From Enchytraeus crypticus (Eukaryota > Annelida > Clitellata > Enchytraeida > Enchytraeidae), in NCBI GenBank assembly GCA_905160935.1, contig CAJHZI010000827.1:652001-716000 (forward strand): 64,000 nt of DNA. Reading direction: 5' to 3'. The notes under the pieces are model-generated. The model saw only the letters and a program-made list of their open reading frames with translations. It was not told where the DNA came from and did no database searches. Positions 1 through 7,113 of this stretch are shown one piece after another; the stretch's first letter is position 1, and the number at the start of each line of letters is the position of its first letter. The translations under genes were made by a program, and so were the position numbers.

Positions 1-573
1 GAAATTTCCTCTAGGATCAGAACTCATAATAAGTTTCCTGCGCACATCAAAACCCTGATTAAAATTATTATTTCTAGTAGGCCTATAACCTGCTGCAGGT
101 ATATTAACCGATGCACTAATTTCGTTACTATCTGCACTAGGAGATGTATCTTTACTCCAACATTGTTTAAGACCTGAACTACTGTTAAAATCATCTGGAT
201 AAATTAGATAACCTAACATTGATGTAGTTTGTCCAGGAAAATTTAAAGTTTCCATTATTTGCCCACCTAATCTGTACTGAATACTTGAAAACATATACAT
301 TACAGCATTATTAATTAAAGCTATTTGTGCATCAGCTGCATAAGCATTATCGTTATCATTTCTAACTAACTGCCCTTTTACTTCCACATAACTTTGAGAA
401 GGAATATAATAAGTATCACTAGCTGGGATTCTAATTTCAATTGTGTGTCCAAAGTTATTAAAATCTGCTTTACTTTGAGGAATAAAAGTCTTAAAATCTT
501 TTCTTTCAATACTGTTATCAACAAGTACTTGACTTTGTAATATAAGCGCGTCATTTTCTATTTCTGTCTGCAT
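1..573 (-). CDS. Major capsid protein (double jelly-roll type), N-terminal part
   Basis: An open frame of 191 codons starts at an ATG (573-571) and runs off the left edge with no stop. It is probably the Polinton hexon-like major capsid protein, which forms the virion shell. The N-terminal segment has the usual order of features for the family: an acidic start, IRIPASDTYYIPSQSYVEVK near residues 50-69, then ALINNAVMYMFSSIQYRLGG near 86-105. This matches what I know of the first jelly-roll of animal Polinton capsids. The start codon lies in CAGTAAATG. The next gene in the same direction is 9 bp upstream, which suggests joint expression of virion genes. Only about a third of the expected protein is visible, so the assignment rests on N-terminal resemblance and context. 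Confidence 0.7.
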   Translation of the reverse strand, partial: MQTEIENDALILQSQVLVDNSIERKDFKTFIPQSKADFNNFGHTIEIRIPASDTYYIPSQSYVEVKGQLVRNDNDNAYAADAQIALINNAVMYMFSSIQYRLGGQIMETLNFPGQTTSMLGYLIYPDDFNSSSGLKQCWSKDTSPSADSNEISASVNIPAAGYRPTRNNNFNQGFDVRRKLIMSSDPRGNF

Positions 574-582
574 TTACTGGTA

Positions 583-903
583 TTAAAATCTCTTGATACC
601 ACTACCAGTTACCAATCTTTCCAGTATTTGTTTTGAATTATCATCTAACTGCTTCTTCTTATCAGTAGAGAGTTTCTTAATTAAAGCTTTACTTCCTTCT
701 GTAAGAGCGAAAGCTCCTATTTCCCCTAAAGATGATAGCATAGGTTTAGCAATCAGATCTTTATTTTGAGTAATATAAGAACCAATATCTTTTAGCGTAT
801 CTACAAAACCGTAACCATATATCATATTTCTTTTAGAGGTGTACAGAAGTTTGTTCTGGACCCCCGAAGGGACATACATTTGATTCTTCTTTTTTACGAT
901 CAT
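583..903 (-). CDS. Small basic virion-type protein, unknown function
   Basis: This 106-residue protein starts at ATG 903. It has a lysine-rich N-terminus (MIVKKKNQMYVPSG), a glycine/aromatic patch (MIYGYGF), a mildly hydrophobic helix-like middle and a charged C-terminal third that ends GSGIKRF. It sits between the capsid and penton-like genes with 6-9 bp spacers, where Polintons usually carry a small virion-associated protein. No catalytic motif is visible. A cement or core protein role is inference from position only. Confidence 0.6.
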   Translation of the reverse strand: MIVKKKNQMYVPSGVQNKLLYTSKRNMIYGYGFVDTLKDIGSYITQNKDLIAKPMLSSLGEIGAFALTEGSKALIKKLSTDKKKQLDDNSKQILERLVTGSGIKRF

Positions 904-909
904 CTTTAT

Positions 910-1629
910 TTAAACAGATATAAAAGATCTGACCTCTCTAATCAGTATATCAATAGTAATTTTTTCTCCCATTAGGTCAATAGGTTTATTATCCTGATCT
1001 GTTAACCATATCCTAATACTTTGTATATCGGGTCTTCCTACAACTGGAAGAAATATTAATTCAGGACTTGGTCTCTCTATTACTTTATATCCTGGGCTTA
1101 CTCTTTGTGTAAAGTTATAAATAACATTTGATCTAGAGCTATTAACGTAAGTACCAATAATGATATCACAGTGTACCAGTATTGAGTTAACTTTTTCTAT
1201 ATCTATTATGTTTGGTGATTGATGAGTACCCAAACCCAACTTTTCATTTCTAAATCCTAAAGTTCTACCTATTGAATTTTCTACTCCAAAATCTACCATA
1301 TAGTTTTCATTAGGTATAACAAGTATTGTTTTAAACGTTGGTTTATAATAGTCTATTTCAATTTCAGAAATTTCTTCTGTGAGCTTTATTTTTGAATTAA
1401 TTTCAGCCAGTTCATAAGCACCCCTTTCAAATGTTATCGTTTTCCAACTAACCCCCTTATCTGTAGAGTATTTAAATTTATTATTAGTTTCTGTAATATT
1501 TGGTACAGAATTATAGGTGTGTAATGATAGAAATGCTGCTTCATATTTTTTACTTGTATCGAGGAATATTGGGGGATTTAGAGTTGTGGTAAAATCAGTT
1601 GTATTACTAGACAGCGTTAGCTTTGCCAT
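910..1629 (-). CDS. Putative minor capsid (penton-like) protein
   Basis: This 239-residue protein starts at ATG 1629. It is rich in beta-strand-like segments and ends with SIRIWLTDQDNKPIDLMGE followed by a strand ITIDILI. I recognise that C-terminal signature from the conserved minor capsid protein of animal Polintons, which has a single jelly-roll and is thought to occupy the fivefold vertices. The N-terminus (LTLSSNTTDFTTTLNPPIFL) fits a short arm before the barrel. Three perfect inverted repeats lie just upstream of its start (1638-1705). Function is inferred from family resemblance and from its place next to the capsid gene. Confidence 0.65.
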   Translation of the reverse strand: MAKLTLSSNTTDFTTTLNPPIFLDTSKKYEAAFLSLHTYNSVPNITETNNKFKYSTDKGVSWKTITFERGAYELAEINSKIKLTEEISEIEIDYYKPTFKTILVIPNENYMVDFGVENSIGRTLGFRNEKLGLGTHQSPNIIDIEKVNSILVHCDIIIGTYVNSSRSNVIYNFTQRVSPGYKVIERPSPELIFLPVVGRPDIQSIRIWLTDQDNKPIDLMGEKITIDILIREVRSFISV

Positions 1630-1637
1630 TTGTATTT

Positions 1638-1705
1638 ACTGATTTTAAATCAGTTAAGACGTTACATGTAATGTAACTGTACTTTAGGACGTGACCAAAG
1701 GTCAC
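1638..1705. promoter_or_regulatory. Cluster of three perfect palindromes before the minor capsid gene
   Basis: The spacer between the stop of the 270-residue gene (1705) and the start of the penton-like gene (1629) is almost filled by three inverted repeats, each with a 3-nt centre. They are ACTGATTTTAAATCAGT (1638-1654), GTTACATGTAATGTAAC (1661-1677) and GTGACCAAAGGTCAC (1691-1705). They could be binding sites for dimeric factors or small hairpins. Their regulatory role is inference. Confidence 0.5.
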
Positions 1706-2517
1706 TATAGGTTATTACTCTTTAAGATTTGATCGTGGGTATTCTTACAGATAATTGTATTGTTCAATAACTCATCTAGAATAGTAATAATGGTATTATA
1801 AACTCCATTATTACCTGCATGATAAGCGGCAATGTATTCTTCTAATTTTTGAAGTAAATCATTTGCATCACTATATACTAGAGCGTAGTTTGTTTTCGGT
1901 CTCCCTTTTCCACGTTTCTTCTTAACTAGTTTCTTTTTCTTACCCTCTCCAACTACTTGCTTACTTTCCTGAATATACTTTAACCTTTTCTTATATTTAT
2001 CTAAAGTAATCCTTTGTGAATTATATATCTCTTTCTCTCTATCAGACTTCTTAGATAATCGATCATCTCGAAATTCTTGTGCTAGACTTTTTATTTTTGT
2101 TGTAACCTCTCTTAGAAGTTCAGGAATTTCATCAATGTTATGAAACACCTCACTGGGAAGTGGAAAGCTTAAGTCTTCTAAATTTTCTATATCTGTTTCG
2201 CTAAATTCTTTATTTAAGTTAACTCTTGGAGTAATTGGAGTAGATTCCTTTGGTTCACTAAATACATCAGTAAGACCTGACATTTCTTGTATCACATCTC
2301 TTAAAGCAAGTCTTTGTTCATTTGCTAAAATTTTATTTAAATTTTGTTTCTCATCAGTAACATTTTGCATAGCTTCTTTAGTAGTATTTATGATTGGTTT
2401 GAATAATTCTGACTGACTCTCGTATGTTTGTTGTTTACCAACTTTTTCATCTCGGAACATTTCCTTAACCTCATTTTTAACCTTACTGTAAGTTGTAGGA
2501 TCAAATTTCACCATCAT
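1705..2517 (-). CDS. Lysine-rich coiled-coil protein, unknown
   Basis: This 270-residue protein starts at ATG 2517, with a second Met next. It is highly charged and predicted helical over most of its length. A strongly basic patch (GKKKKLVKKKRGKGRPK, about residues 192-208) looks able to bind nucleic acid. The C-terminal segment (LEEYIAAYHAGNNGVYNTI and a following leucine-rich helix) is the most conserved-looking part; I recall similar tails in other animal Polinton proteins next to the ATPase. A core or DNA-packaging role fits the basic patch and position, but no domain can be named. Confidence 0.55.
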   Translation of the reverse strand: MMVKFDPTTYSKVKNEVKEMFRDEKVGKQQTYESQSELFKPIINTTKEAMQNVTDEKQNLNKILANEQRLALRDVIQEMSGLTDVFSEPKESTPITPRVNLNKEFSETDIENLEDLSFPLPSEVFHNIDEIPELLREVTTKIKSLAQEFRDDRLSKKSDREKEIYNSQRITLDKYKKRLKYIQESKQVVGEGKKKKLVKKKRGKGRPKTNYALVYSDANDLLQKLEEYIAAYHAGNNGVYNTIITILDELLNNTIICKNTHDQILKSNNL

Positions 2518-2545
2518 ATCTATATTTATATTGTATTATTTTGAC

Positions 2546-2582
2546 TTCTATGTATTTCTATGTATTTCTATGTATTTCTATG
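2546..2582. repeat. 10-bp tandem repeat at the ATPase 3' end
   Basis: TTTCTATGTA is repeated about 3.5 times across the last codons and stop of the ATPase gene and the start of the spacer before the next gene. Part of it encodes the C-terminal residues IEIHRNT. It is probably a simple slippage expansion. Confidence 0.8.
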
Positions 2583-3274
2583 AATTTGTTTGGAATATAT
2601 AAAGTATCATAATTTAAGAGATATCTTCCACATTCAGGAGGTTCCCAAAGATTGATTACTATATATCCGTGCTTCTTAGACCATGCATTATCACAAAGTT
2701 TTTCAAACTCTTCTAACCCCATATCACCAGAAATATGTGTATCATAGAAATATTTAACTGTCTTTTTATCTTGATGAAATAAAATAAATATATTAGCATT
2801 TTGACGTATTCCATGTTTCTTTAACTGATGTAAGCTTTGACATAAATAAAATGCATTTACATTGTTGTGTCTACCTCTGCAAAAGTAATCTGTCATAACT
2901 TTTTGATCCTCATTCATAACATCATCGAAAACTACAATATGAGTTGCATCCTTATCCAGTTCTTCTGGACCTATAATACTTGTATCTTTAGGATTGTACA
3001 AAGTAACAATGTCACTAGTTTCAGAAATTTCTGTATTAATATCTTGTAGATATCTATAAGCAGGTTGATGAGGTGTTGTAGTGTATATTATTATGTCATC
3101 GTATTTTAGAACTTTATTTAGTAAAAAATTAAGCATCAGATTAGTTTTTCCACACCCAGTGCTTCCAGCTATTATCATAAATACATTTTTAGGAAAAATA
3201 TCTACATGCTTATTGCGTTTTGAACTATCATATATTTTATTAAGTATTTGTGAAAAGTCTTTGTTAAGAGACAT
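2558..3274 (-). CDS. FtsK/HerA-type genome-packaging ATPase (A32-like)
   Basis: This 238-residue protein starts at ATG 3274. It is expected to pump the genome into the capsid using ATP. A Walker A motif GSTGCGKT lies at about residues 37-44, Walker B HIVVFDD at about 111-117, and a polar sensor-type strand FYLCQSLHQL follows near 142-151. Length and motif spacing fit the A32-like packaging ATPases shared by Polintons, virophages and large DNA viruses. Its start is 7 bp from the stop of the protease gene, and the last protease codons contain one copy of a 34-bp block that also precedes another gene (4316-4349), so they may double as its promoter. The frame is intact. Confidence 0.9.
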   Translation of the reverse strand: MSLNKDFSQILNKIYDSSKRNKHVDIFPKNVFMIIAGSTGCGKTNLMLNFLLNKVLKYDDIIIYTTTPHQPAYRYLQDINTEISETSDIVTLYNPKDTSIIGPEELDKDATHIVVFDDVMNEDQKVMTDYFCRGRHNNVNAFYLCQSLHQLKKHGIRQNANIFILFHQDKKTVKYFYDTHISGDMGLEEFEKLCDNAWSKKHGYIVINLWEPPECGRYLLNYDTLYIPNKFIEIHRNT

Positions 3275-3281
3275 TAGTTCT

Positions 3282-3743
3282 TCAACTTTGTTGACGCAGA
3301 ACTTCGTTCTGATTTATTTGGAATAATTCATGCAATATATCATGAAAACTTTGCCCCTTGTTTAATTCATTAATAACATATATAGAGTAATGACCACATA
3401 TAACTTCATCTCTAGCTTGAATTTTGTACGTACTAATATACCCATCCTTTTCTGAGCAATAATTCTTAATTTCTAATGGTGGTTCAAATCCGAAACTATC
3501 AAAGTAATAACAATTTTTACCCTTACTATAAAGACTAACCCAATGGGTTCCTTGACCCTTGGTATCATCCATATTGCATATTAAGCTTTCGTCATTGCTA
3601 ATCTTTCCTTTTAACTCATCTCTCATAAATACTCCTTTAAAATTTTTAATTGATTTACATTTATCTATAATATCAAAATTACTTAAAGGTTTTAGTGGTA
3701 AAGGAAATTTACGTAGAAATTTAGGAAAAGTTAACACTTGCAA
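3282..3743 (-). CDS. Adenain-like maturation cysteine protease, no ATG start
   Basis: This is an adenovirus-type protease that would cleave virion precursor proteins. Counting from TTG 3743 (153 residues), the catalytic set is visible: His67 in GTHWV, Asp82 in FDSFG, Gln109 and Cys116 in CGHYS. The conserved N-terminal part (PLSNFDI, then KNFKGVFMRDEL) lies upstream of the first ATG (3626), so ATG initiation there would remove it. Upstream the frame closes at a TAA right beside a 7-A run (3751-3757 on the plus strand). That run sits within the last codons of the preceding gene, and the protease frame is -1 to that gene. Expression by frameshift, by transcript slippage or from a non-ATG start are all possible. 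I describe the frame as found and do not join it. Catalytic residues are intact. Confidence 0.85.
   Translation of the reverse strand: MQVLTFPKFLRKFPLPLKPLSNFDIIDKCKSIKNFKGVFMRDELKGKISNDESLICNMDDTKGQGTHWVSLYSKGKNCYYFDSFGFEPPLEIKNYCSEKDGYISTYKIQARDEVICGHYSIYVINELNKGQSFHDILHELFQINQNEVLRQQS
3283..3316. promoter_or_regulatory. 34-bp repeated block, copy 1, upstream of the ATPase
   Basis: This block matches 4316-4349 with about three differences. It contains the inverted repeat CAGAACTTCGTTCTG (6-nt arms, 3-nt centre). It overlaps the last protease codons and lies just upstream of the ATPase ATG. It may be a shared promoter element, or copy 2 may be a duplicated protease tail. Confidence 0.5.
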
Positions 3744-4312
3744 GGTTTTGTTTTTTTAAGTAAAATTCCTGATCCTTCTCGTTCTAAGTATAAACCGTTA
3801 CCCCAGACAGCACCTCTAAGGCCTTTTGTATTTCCTCCTATACCATAATTATTTAAGGCTTGCAATAATAAATCTCCACTTATTGATCTTGGACCAAAAA
3901 TGGATTTTCCATTAACCCCTATTTTATCTTTTTCTATTTTCTCCATTTCTCGATTATGTCGCGCCGTTTCAGATACTTGTTTACTAGAATTTACTGCACT
4001 GGCTATACCCCCAGCTAACCCACCTGCTGCACCTAAAGCACCTAGAACTGCTGGAATTGCAGCAAGTAGTGGTAAGAAACCTCCAGTTTTTTCCATATGC
4101 TTAAGTTGAGATTTGCTAAGTTTCAATTCCACTCCACCCTTAGCTTTTTTAATTTTATTTAATTGAGTTGCCGATAAAGGAAGAATAATATCTCCCGTTA
4201 AGTGATCTTTAGGTAACCTTATTACCACTTCACATCCATTATCATAAGCATGCTTAATTTTAGTTGCCTGCCCAGGTGTAAGTTTAACTCCGTGATTGAT
4301 GTATTGAGTCAT
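3731..4312 (-). CDS. Hydrophobic virion protein, putative membrane-active (pVI-like role)
   Basis: I take ATG 4312 as the start (193 residues); a TTG two codons upstream is less likely. The N-terminal half holds three similar short repeats, KLTPGQATKIKHA, PLSATQLNKIKKA and KLSKSQLKHMEKT. A glycine/alanine-rich hydrophobic stretch follows at about residues 79-107 (starting GGFLPLLAAIPAVLG), and a charged helix after it. This arrangement is common in animal Polintons, where a role like adenovirus pVI in disrupting membranes has been suggested; here that is inference. The last 13 nt overlap the protease frame, and the 7-A run lies in its final codons. The 34-bp block (4316-4349) is directly upstream. 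Confidence 0.6.
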   Translation of the reverse strand: MTQYINHGVKLTPGQATKIKHAYDNGCEVVIRLPKDHLTGDIILPLSATQLNKIKKAKGGVELKLSKSQLKHMEKTGGFLPLLAAIPAVLGALGAAGGLAGGIASAVNSSKQVSETARHNREMEKIEKDKIGVNGKSIFGPRSISGDLLLQALNNYGIGGNTKGLRGAVWGNGLYLEREGSGILLKKTKPCKC

Positions 4313-4315
4313 CTC

Positions 4316-4349
4316 CAACTTTGTTGTCGCAGAACTTTGTTCTGATTTA
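4316..4349. promoter_or_regulatory. 34-bp repeated block, copy 2, between divergent genes
   Basis: This is the second copy of the block at 3283-3316, containing CAGAACTTTGTTCTG with 6-nt arms around a 3-nt centre. It fills most of the 57-bp gap between the minus-strand hydrophobic protein gene and the plus-strand fibre-like gene, so it could serve a bidirectional promoter. It also reads like the end of the protease gene. Confidence 0.5.
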
Positions 4350-4369
4350 CTGGTTTTAAAATATAGTAA

Positions 4370-5383
4370 ATGAACAACAACTCTATTTTAAAATCTGGTT
4401 CTATAGGTAAACAAAAGGTAAATGATTCTAGTATTAAAACCTTATCTAGAATTCTGGACAAAGTCCAGGTAGCCTTTCAGGCTGCTTTAGATACAAAACT
4501 TGATCGAAATATTACTGAAGATATCAGTTTAAATGATAATAGAATAACAAATGTAAAATTACCAATTAATGATAACGATGTAGCTACAAAAGGGTTTGTT
4601 ACCGATATTGCCAACGAAGTTGTCAACTTGCAAAGCAAGATTAAAAAAGAAACTACTCTAGCTGCAGTGCAACTAGCCACTCTACATATAGAAGATACTG
4701 TGCAACCTGTTTTAAATTCAAAGCTAAGTAAAAATGGAGATTCAATGACTGGTAGTTTAAACATGAATAATAATCGTATAATTAACGTTAAAGATCCTGA
4801 AGCAGATACAGATGGTATTAGTAAGGGATATTGTGAAAAATATTTTAGTCTGTTGAAAAATGATACAGATTCAAAGAAAAAATATCTTCTAAATAAGAGT
4901 GATAATGTTAATACTAAGAAACTAATGTTCATTTGTCTTCTTGTGGACAGTATGGTAATGAAATATTCTGAAGAATTTCCTATTAAATATGTTGAAGAAT
5001 TTAATAAAAAATATACTTATTTACAGAATATTACTTCTAAATATAATAAATTATATAATACTGAAGAAATCCATTCTGACGTGGAACGAATTCTTTCTAT
5101 GTATATCACTGATTTATTGTGTTTAATTATAACAATAATTGAAGAACTACCGAAAAAAATATTTACGGATTTGAAACTATATCTAGTTCGCTCTAAATTA
5201 ATTACAACACCTGAAGATGGTACACCTCTAATGAAAATTAGACGCTTTATTTCAAAATTTGTGAGGGATTTAGATCCAAATAGAAATAATGAAGAATTAG
5301 AGTTATTATTGCAGAAAAATTTAATGTTTGTAGATTTAGGGCTTTATTATGTTTCAGATTCACTGTTGAACCAATTTTGTTGA
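4370..5383 (+). CDS. Fibre-like protein with phage tail-fibre-type repeats
   Basis: This 337-residue protein is the only plus-strand gene of the element and starts in TAGTAAATG. Two copies of a motif well known from phage tail fibres are visible. About residues 51-77 contain LNDNRITNVKLPINDNDVAT then KGFV, and about 125-155 contain MTGSLNMNNNRIINVKDPE then a KGY end. In phages such segments form trimeric fibre shafts linked to receptor binding. The region between them (80-115) looks like a helical coiled coil, and the C-terminal half (185-337) is helical and unrecognised. By position and motif I infer a virion fibre or spike that recognises the host cell. There is no signal peptide or membrane segment. 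Confidence 0.65.
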   Translation: MNNNSILKSGSIGKQKVNDSSIKTLSRILDKVQVAFQAALDTKLDRNITEDISLNDNRITNVKLPINDNDVATKGFVTDIANEVVNLQSKIKKETTLAAVQLATLHIEDTVQPVLNSKLSKNGDSMTGSLNMNNNRIINVKDPEADTDGISKGYCEKYFSLLKNDTDSKKKYLLNKSDNVNTKKLMFICLLVDSMVMKYSEEFPIKYVEEFNKKYTYLQNITSKYNKLYNTEEIHSDVERILSMYITDLLCLIITIIEELPKKIFTDLKLYLVRSKLITTPEDGTPLMKIRRFISKFVRDLDPNRNNEELELLLQKNLMFVDLGLYYVSDSLLNQFC

Positions 5384-5507
5384 AGAAAAAACCAACTAAC
5401 TAGTGTAATGATATTCGATATTAATAATAGGCTACATATCCATCTCTGACGGTTGTTCTGTTTTATCAATAATGCTATATTTAGCTCAAGTTTCGTTATT
5501 TCACTGC
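5384..5507. other. Gap between convergent genes
   Basis: The fibre-like gene and the 134-residue gene end towards each other here. The 124 bp are AT-rich. I see no frame and no strong hairpin. Confidence 0.6.
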
Positions 5508-5912
5508 TCATTTATTAGCTAACTGTTTACTTATATTCTCATTCAATTTCTTTATTCTAGCTTGATTTCGCATAAATATTCTTTTAGCTCTATCATTTAT
5601 TTCACAATCAGTAGAAGGAACAATTACAGTTTTATTTCTAAATTCCATTAATCTATTTTCATCATAATTCCCTAAGTTTTCAAGTTTATATTTTAACTCT
5701 TCTACTTCTTTTTCTAACATTTCTCTATCACAATCCACTAGAGTCAATTGCTGCATAGTATAGTTTAGAGCTTTATATGCAACATATTTATCAGTAACTT
5801 CATTTCTAAATCCTTGTATTTTATCTGCATCAGATAATTTATTCATTTCGGAAAGAATTGGTTTCAGTTCATTACTCCATTTAAGCTTTTCGTCTCTAGG
5901 TATCAGATCCAT
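5508..5912 (-). CDS. Small coiled-coil protein, unknown
   Basis: This 134-residue protein starts at ATG 5912 within TTAGTAAATG. It is rich in Glu, Lys, Leu and Asn with heptad-like spacing through most of its length, and its C-terminal third is basic (KRIFMRNQARIKKLNENISK). Its start overlaps the end of the upstream gene by 17 bp, so the two are probably expressed together. No domain is recognised. Confidence 0.55.
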   Translation of the reverse strand: MDLIPRDEKLKWSNELKPILSEMNKLSDADKIQGFRNEVTDKYVAYKALNYTMQQLTLVDCDREMLEKEVEELKYKLENLGNYDENRLMEFRNKTVIVPSTDCEINDRAKRIFMRNQARIKKLNENISKQLANK

Positions 5913-6345
5913 TTACTAATGATAAATTGGCTAGACTATTCTCAATTATTTCATTAATTTCTTCATCATTAAGAATTTTTCCAGCTTTTATTATAGGTCT
6001 AGATTGCTTTGATTTGGTCTTAATTGGTTTAGCTTTAGGCGCTTTTCTAGTAGTTGTATGGCCCATGAGTTTTAATGCATTATTTAGGGAATTATGACTT
6101 ATGTGATTGGATTTACAATATTCTGATTTAGTAGTTTTCTTATCTATATTCATGTATTCCTTTAAAAATGTTATAGCATGTTCCCTATACTTTATTAATT
6201 TCAATTCATTAAAATCTTTAGGAATTCCTTGCTTATTAGTCTGAGTAAAAGATCTATGTTTATCTTTAACTTGTTGCAATTTAGATCTTACCCTCTCTTT
6301 TTCTGAAGGTAGATAAGATTTAACTGTAACATTAGATGTATTCAT
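5896..6345 (-). CDS. Small basic protein with possible helix-turn-helix
   Basis: This 149-residue protein starts at ATG 6345 within GTAGTAAATG. The segment KSEYCKSNHISHNSLNNALK (about residues 78-97) has the pattern of a helix-turn-helix, and a Lys/Pro-rich tail follows (RKAPKAKPIKTKSKQ). This suggests DNA binding, perhaps regulatory, but I cannot place it in a family. Confidence 0.5.
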   Translation of the reverse strand: MNTSNVTVKSYLPSEKERVRSKLQQVKDKHRSFTQTNKQGIPKDFNELKLIKYREHAITFLKEYMNIDKKTTKSEYCKSNHISHNSLNNALKLMGHTTTRKAPKAKPIKTKSKQSRPIIKAGKILNDEEINEIIENSLANLSLVNGSDT

Positions 6346-6367
6346 TTACTACTTGCAAAAGAATTTG

Positions 6368-6844
6368 CTACTCATTTGCTGCTACGGTTCCTCTCCTAAA
6401 AGCAATAAATTCTTTGCAGTTGCAATGTATACACCAACCTCTCTTTTCCCGAGTGTATCCTATGACGTCTCCTAAACATCTTGTACATCCTTTACAATGA
6501 CTGTTCCAGTACCAAACTGGGTATTGAAAATTTTGACCATATATCCTATATATTAAATTGAAAGTATCAAATGTAAGTTTATCGGTATTAATTCCATATT
6601 TCAACATGTGTTCTAATTTTTTATTGTCGTCGACTGATATTTCCCCATAAATTTTCATTAATAATAATTTACTCAGAGCTATATCTTCTAAAGTTATTAC
6701 TTCTTTTGAGCTACGCACTTGTTTAAGCTTCTCATTAAGATGAGTCTTGATTATAGATATAGAAGAAGAATACCCAAACCCTAACCTTTCTTCTTCTGAT
6801 ATCATTCTTAAATAACTTAAAATATCTTCCTCTCGGGTGTCCAT
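6368..6844 (-). CDS. Small cysteine-rich, putative zinc-binding protein
   Basis: This 158-residue protein starts at ATG 6844. The N-terminal two thirds are helical. The C-terminal third has Cys/His clusters HCKGCTRC and CIHCNC about 20 residues apart, a likely zinc ribbon or knuckle. A DNA- or RNA-binding role is plausible. It lies between the helix-turn-helix-like gene and a C2H2 gene, so this part of the element looks like an early/regulatory cluster. No family is recognised. Confidence 0.55.
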   Translation of the reverse strand: MDTREEDILSYLRMISEEERLGFGYSSSISIIKTHLNEKLKQVRSSKEVITLEDIALSKLLLMKIYGEISVDDNKKLEHMLKYGINTDKLTFDTFNLIYRIYGQNFQYPVWYWNSHCKGCTRCLGDVIGYTREKRGWCIHCNCKEFIAFRRGTVAANE

Positions 6845-6856
6845 TTTATGTGCCTC

Positions 6857-7081
6857 TTATTTATTAGAGGATTCTATATATGAAAGAAAATTTTTAACGT
6901 GAAGTATTGTTTTAATATGGTCTGAGTAATTATACAGTGTCATGGTTTTATCGCAAATTTCACAGTAGTATTTTTTAGCTGCATATTTCTTATAAGCTCT
7001 TAATTTTGCTTGCTGTCTTTCCTCTTCTGTATCATACTTTTTCACTCTTCTAATTAAATCACCTGTTAGACGATCACTCAT
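6857..7081 (-). CDS. Small C2H2 zinc-finger-like protein
   Basis: This 74-residue protein starts at ATG 7081 in CTAATAAATG. It is Arg/Lys-rich in its first half, then has one Cys2-His2 unit: CEIC, 12 residues, His, 5 residues, His (in YYCEICDKTMTLYNYSDH and the following ILHVKN). A single finger after a basic helix suggests nucleic-acid binding. It lies 32 bp from the end of the polymerase gene. Confidence 0.6.
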   Translation of the reverse strand: MSDRLTGDLIRRVKKYDTEEERQQAKLRAYKKYAAKKYYCEICDKTMTLYNYSDHIKTILHVKNFLSYIESSNK

Positions 7082-7113
7082 TTATTAGGTAATTAAATAA
7101 TTAAAATAAAATT

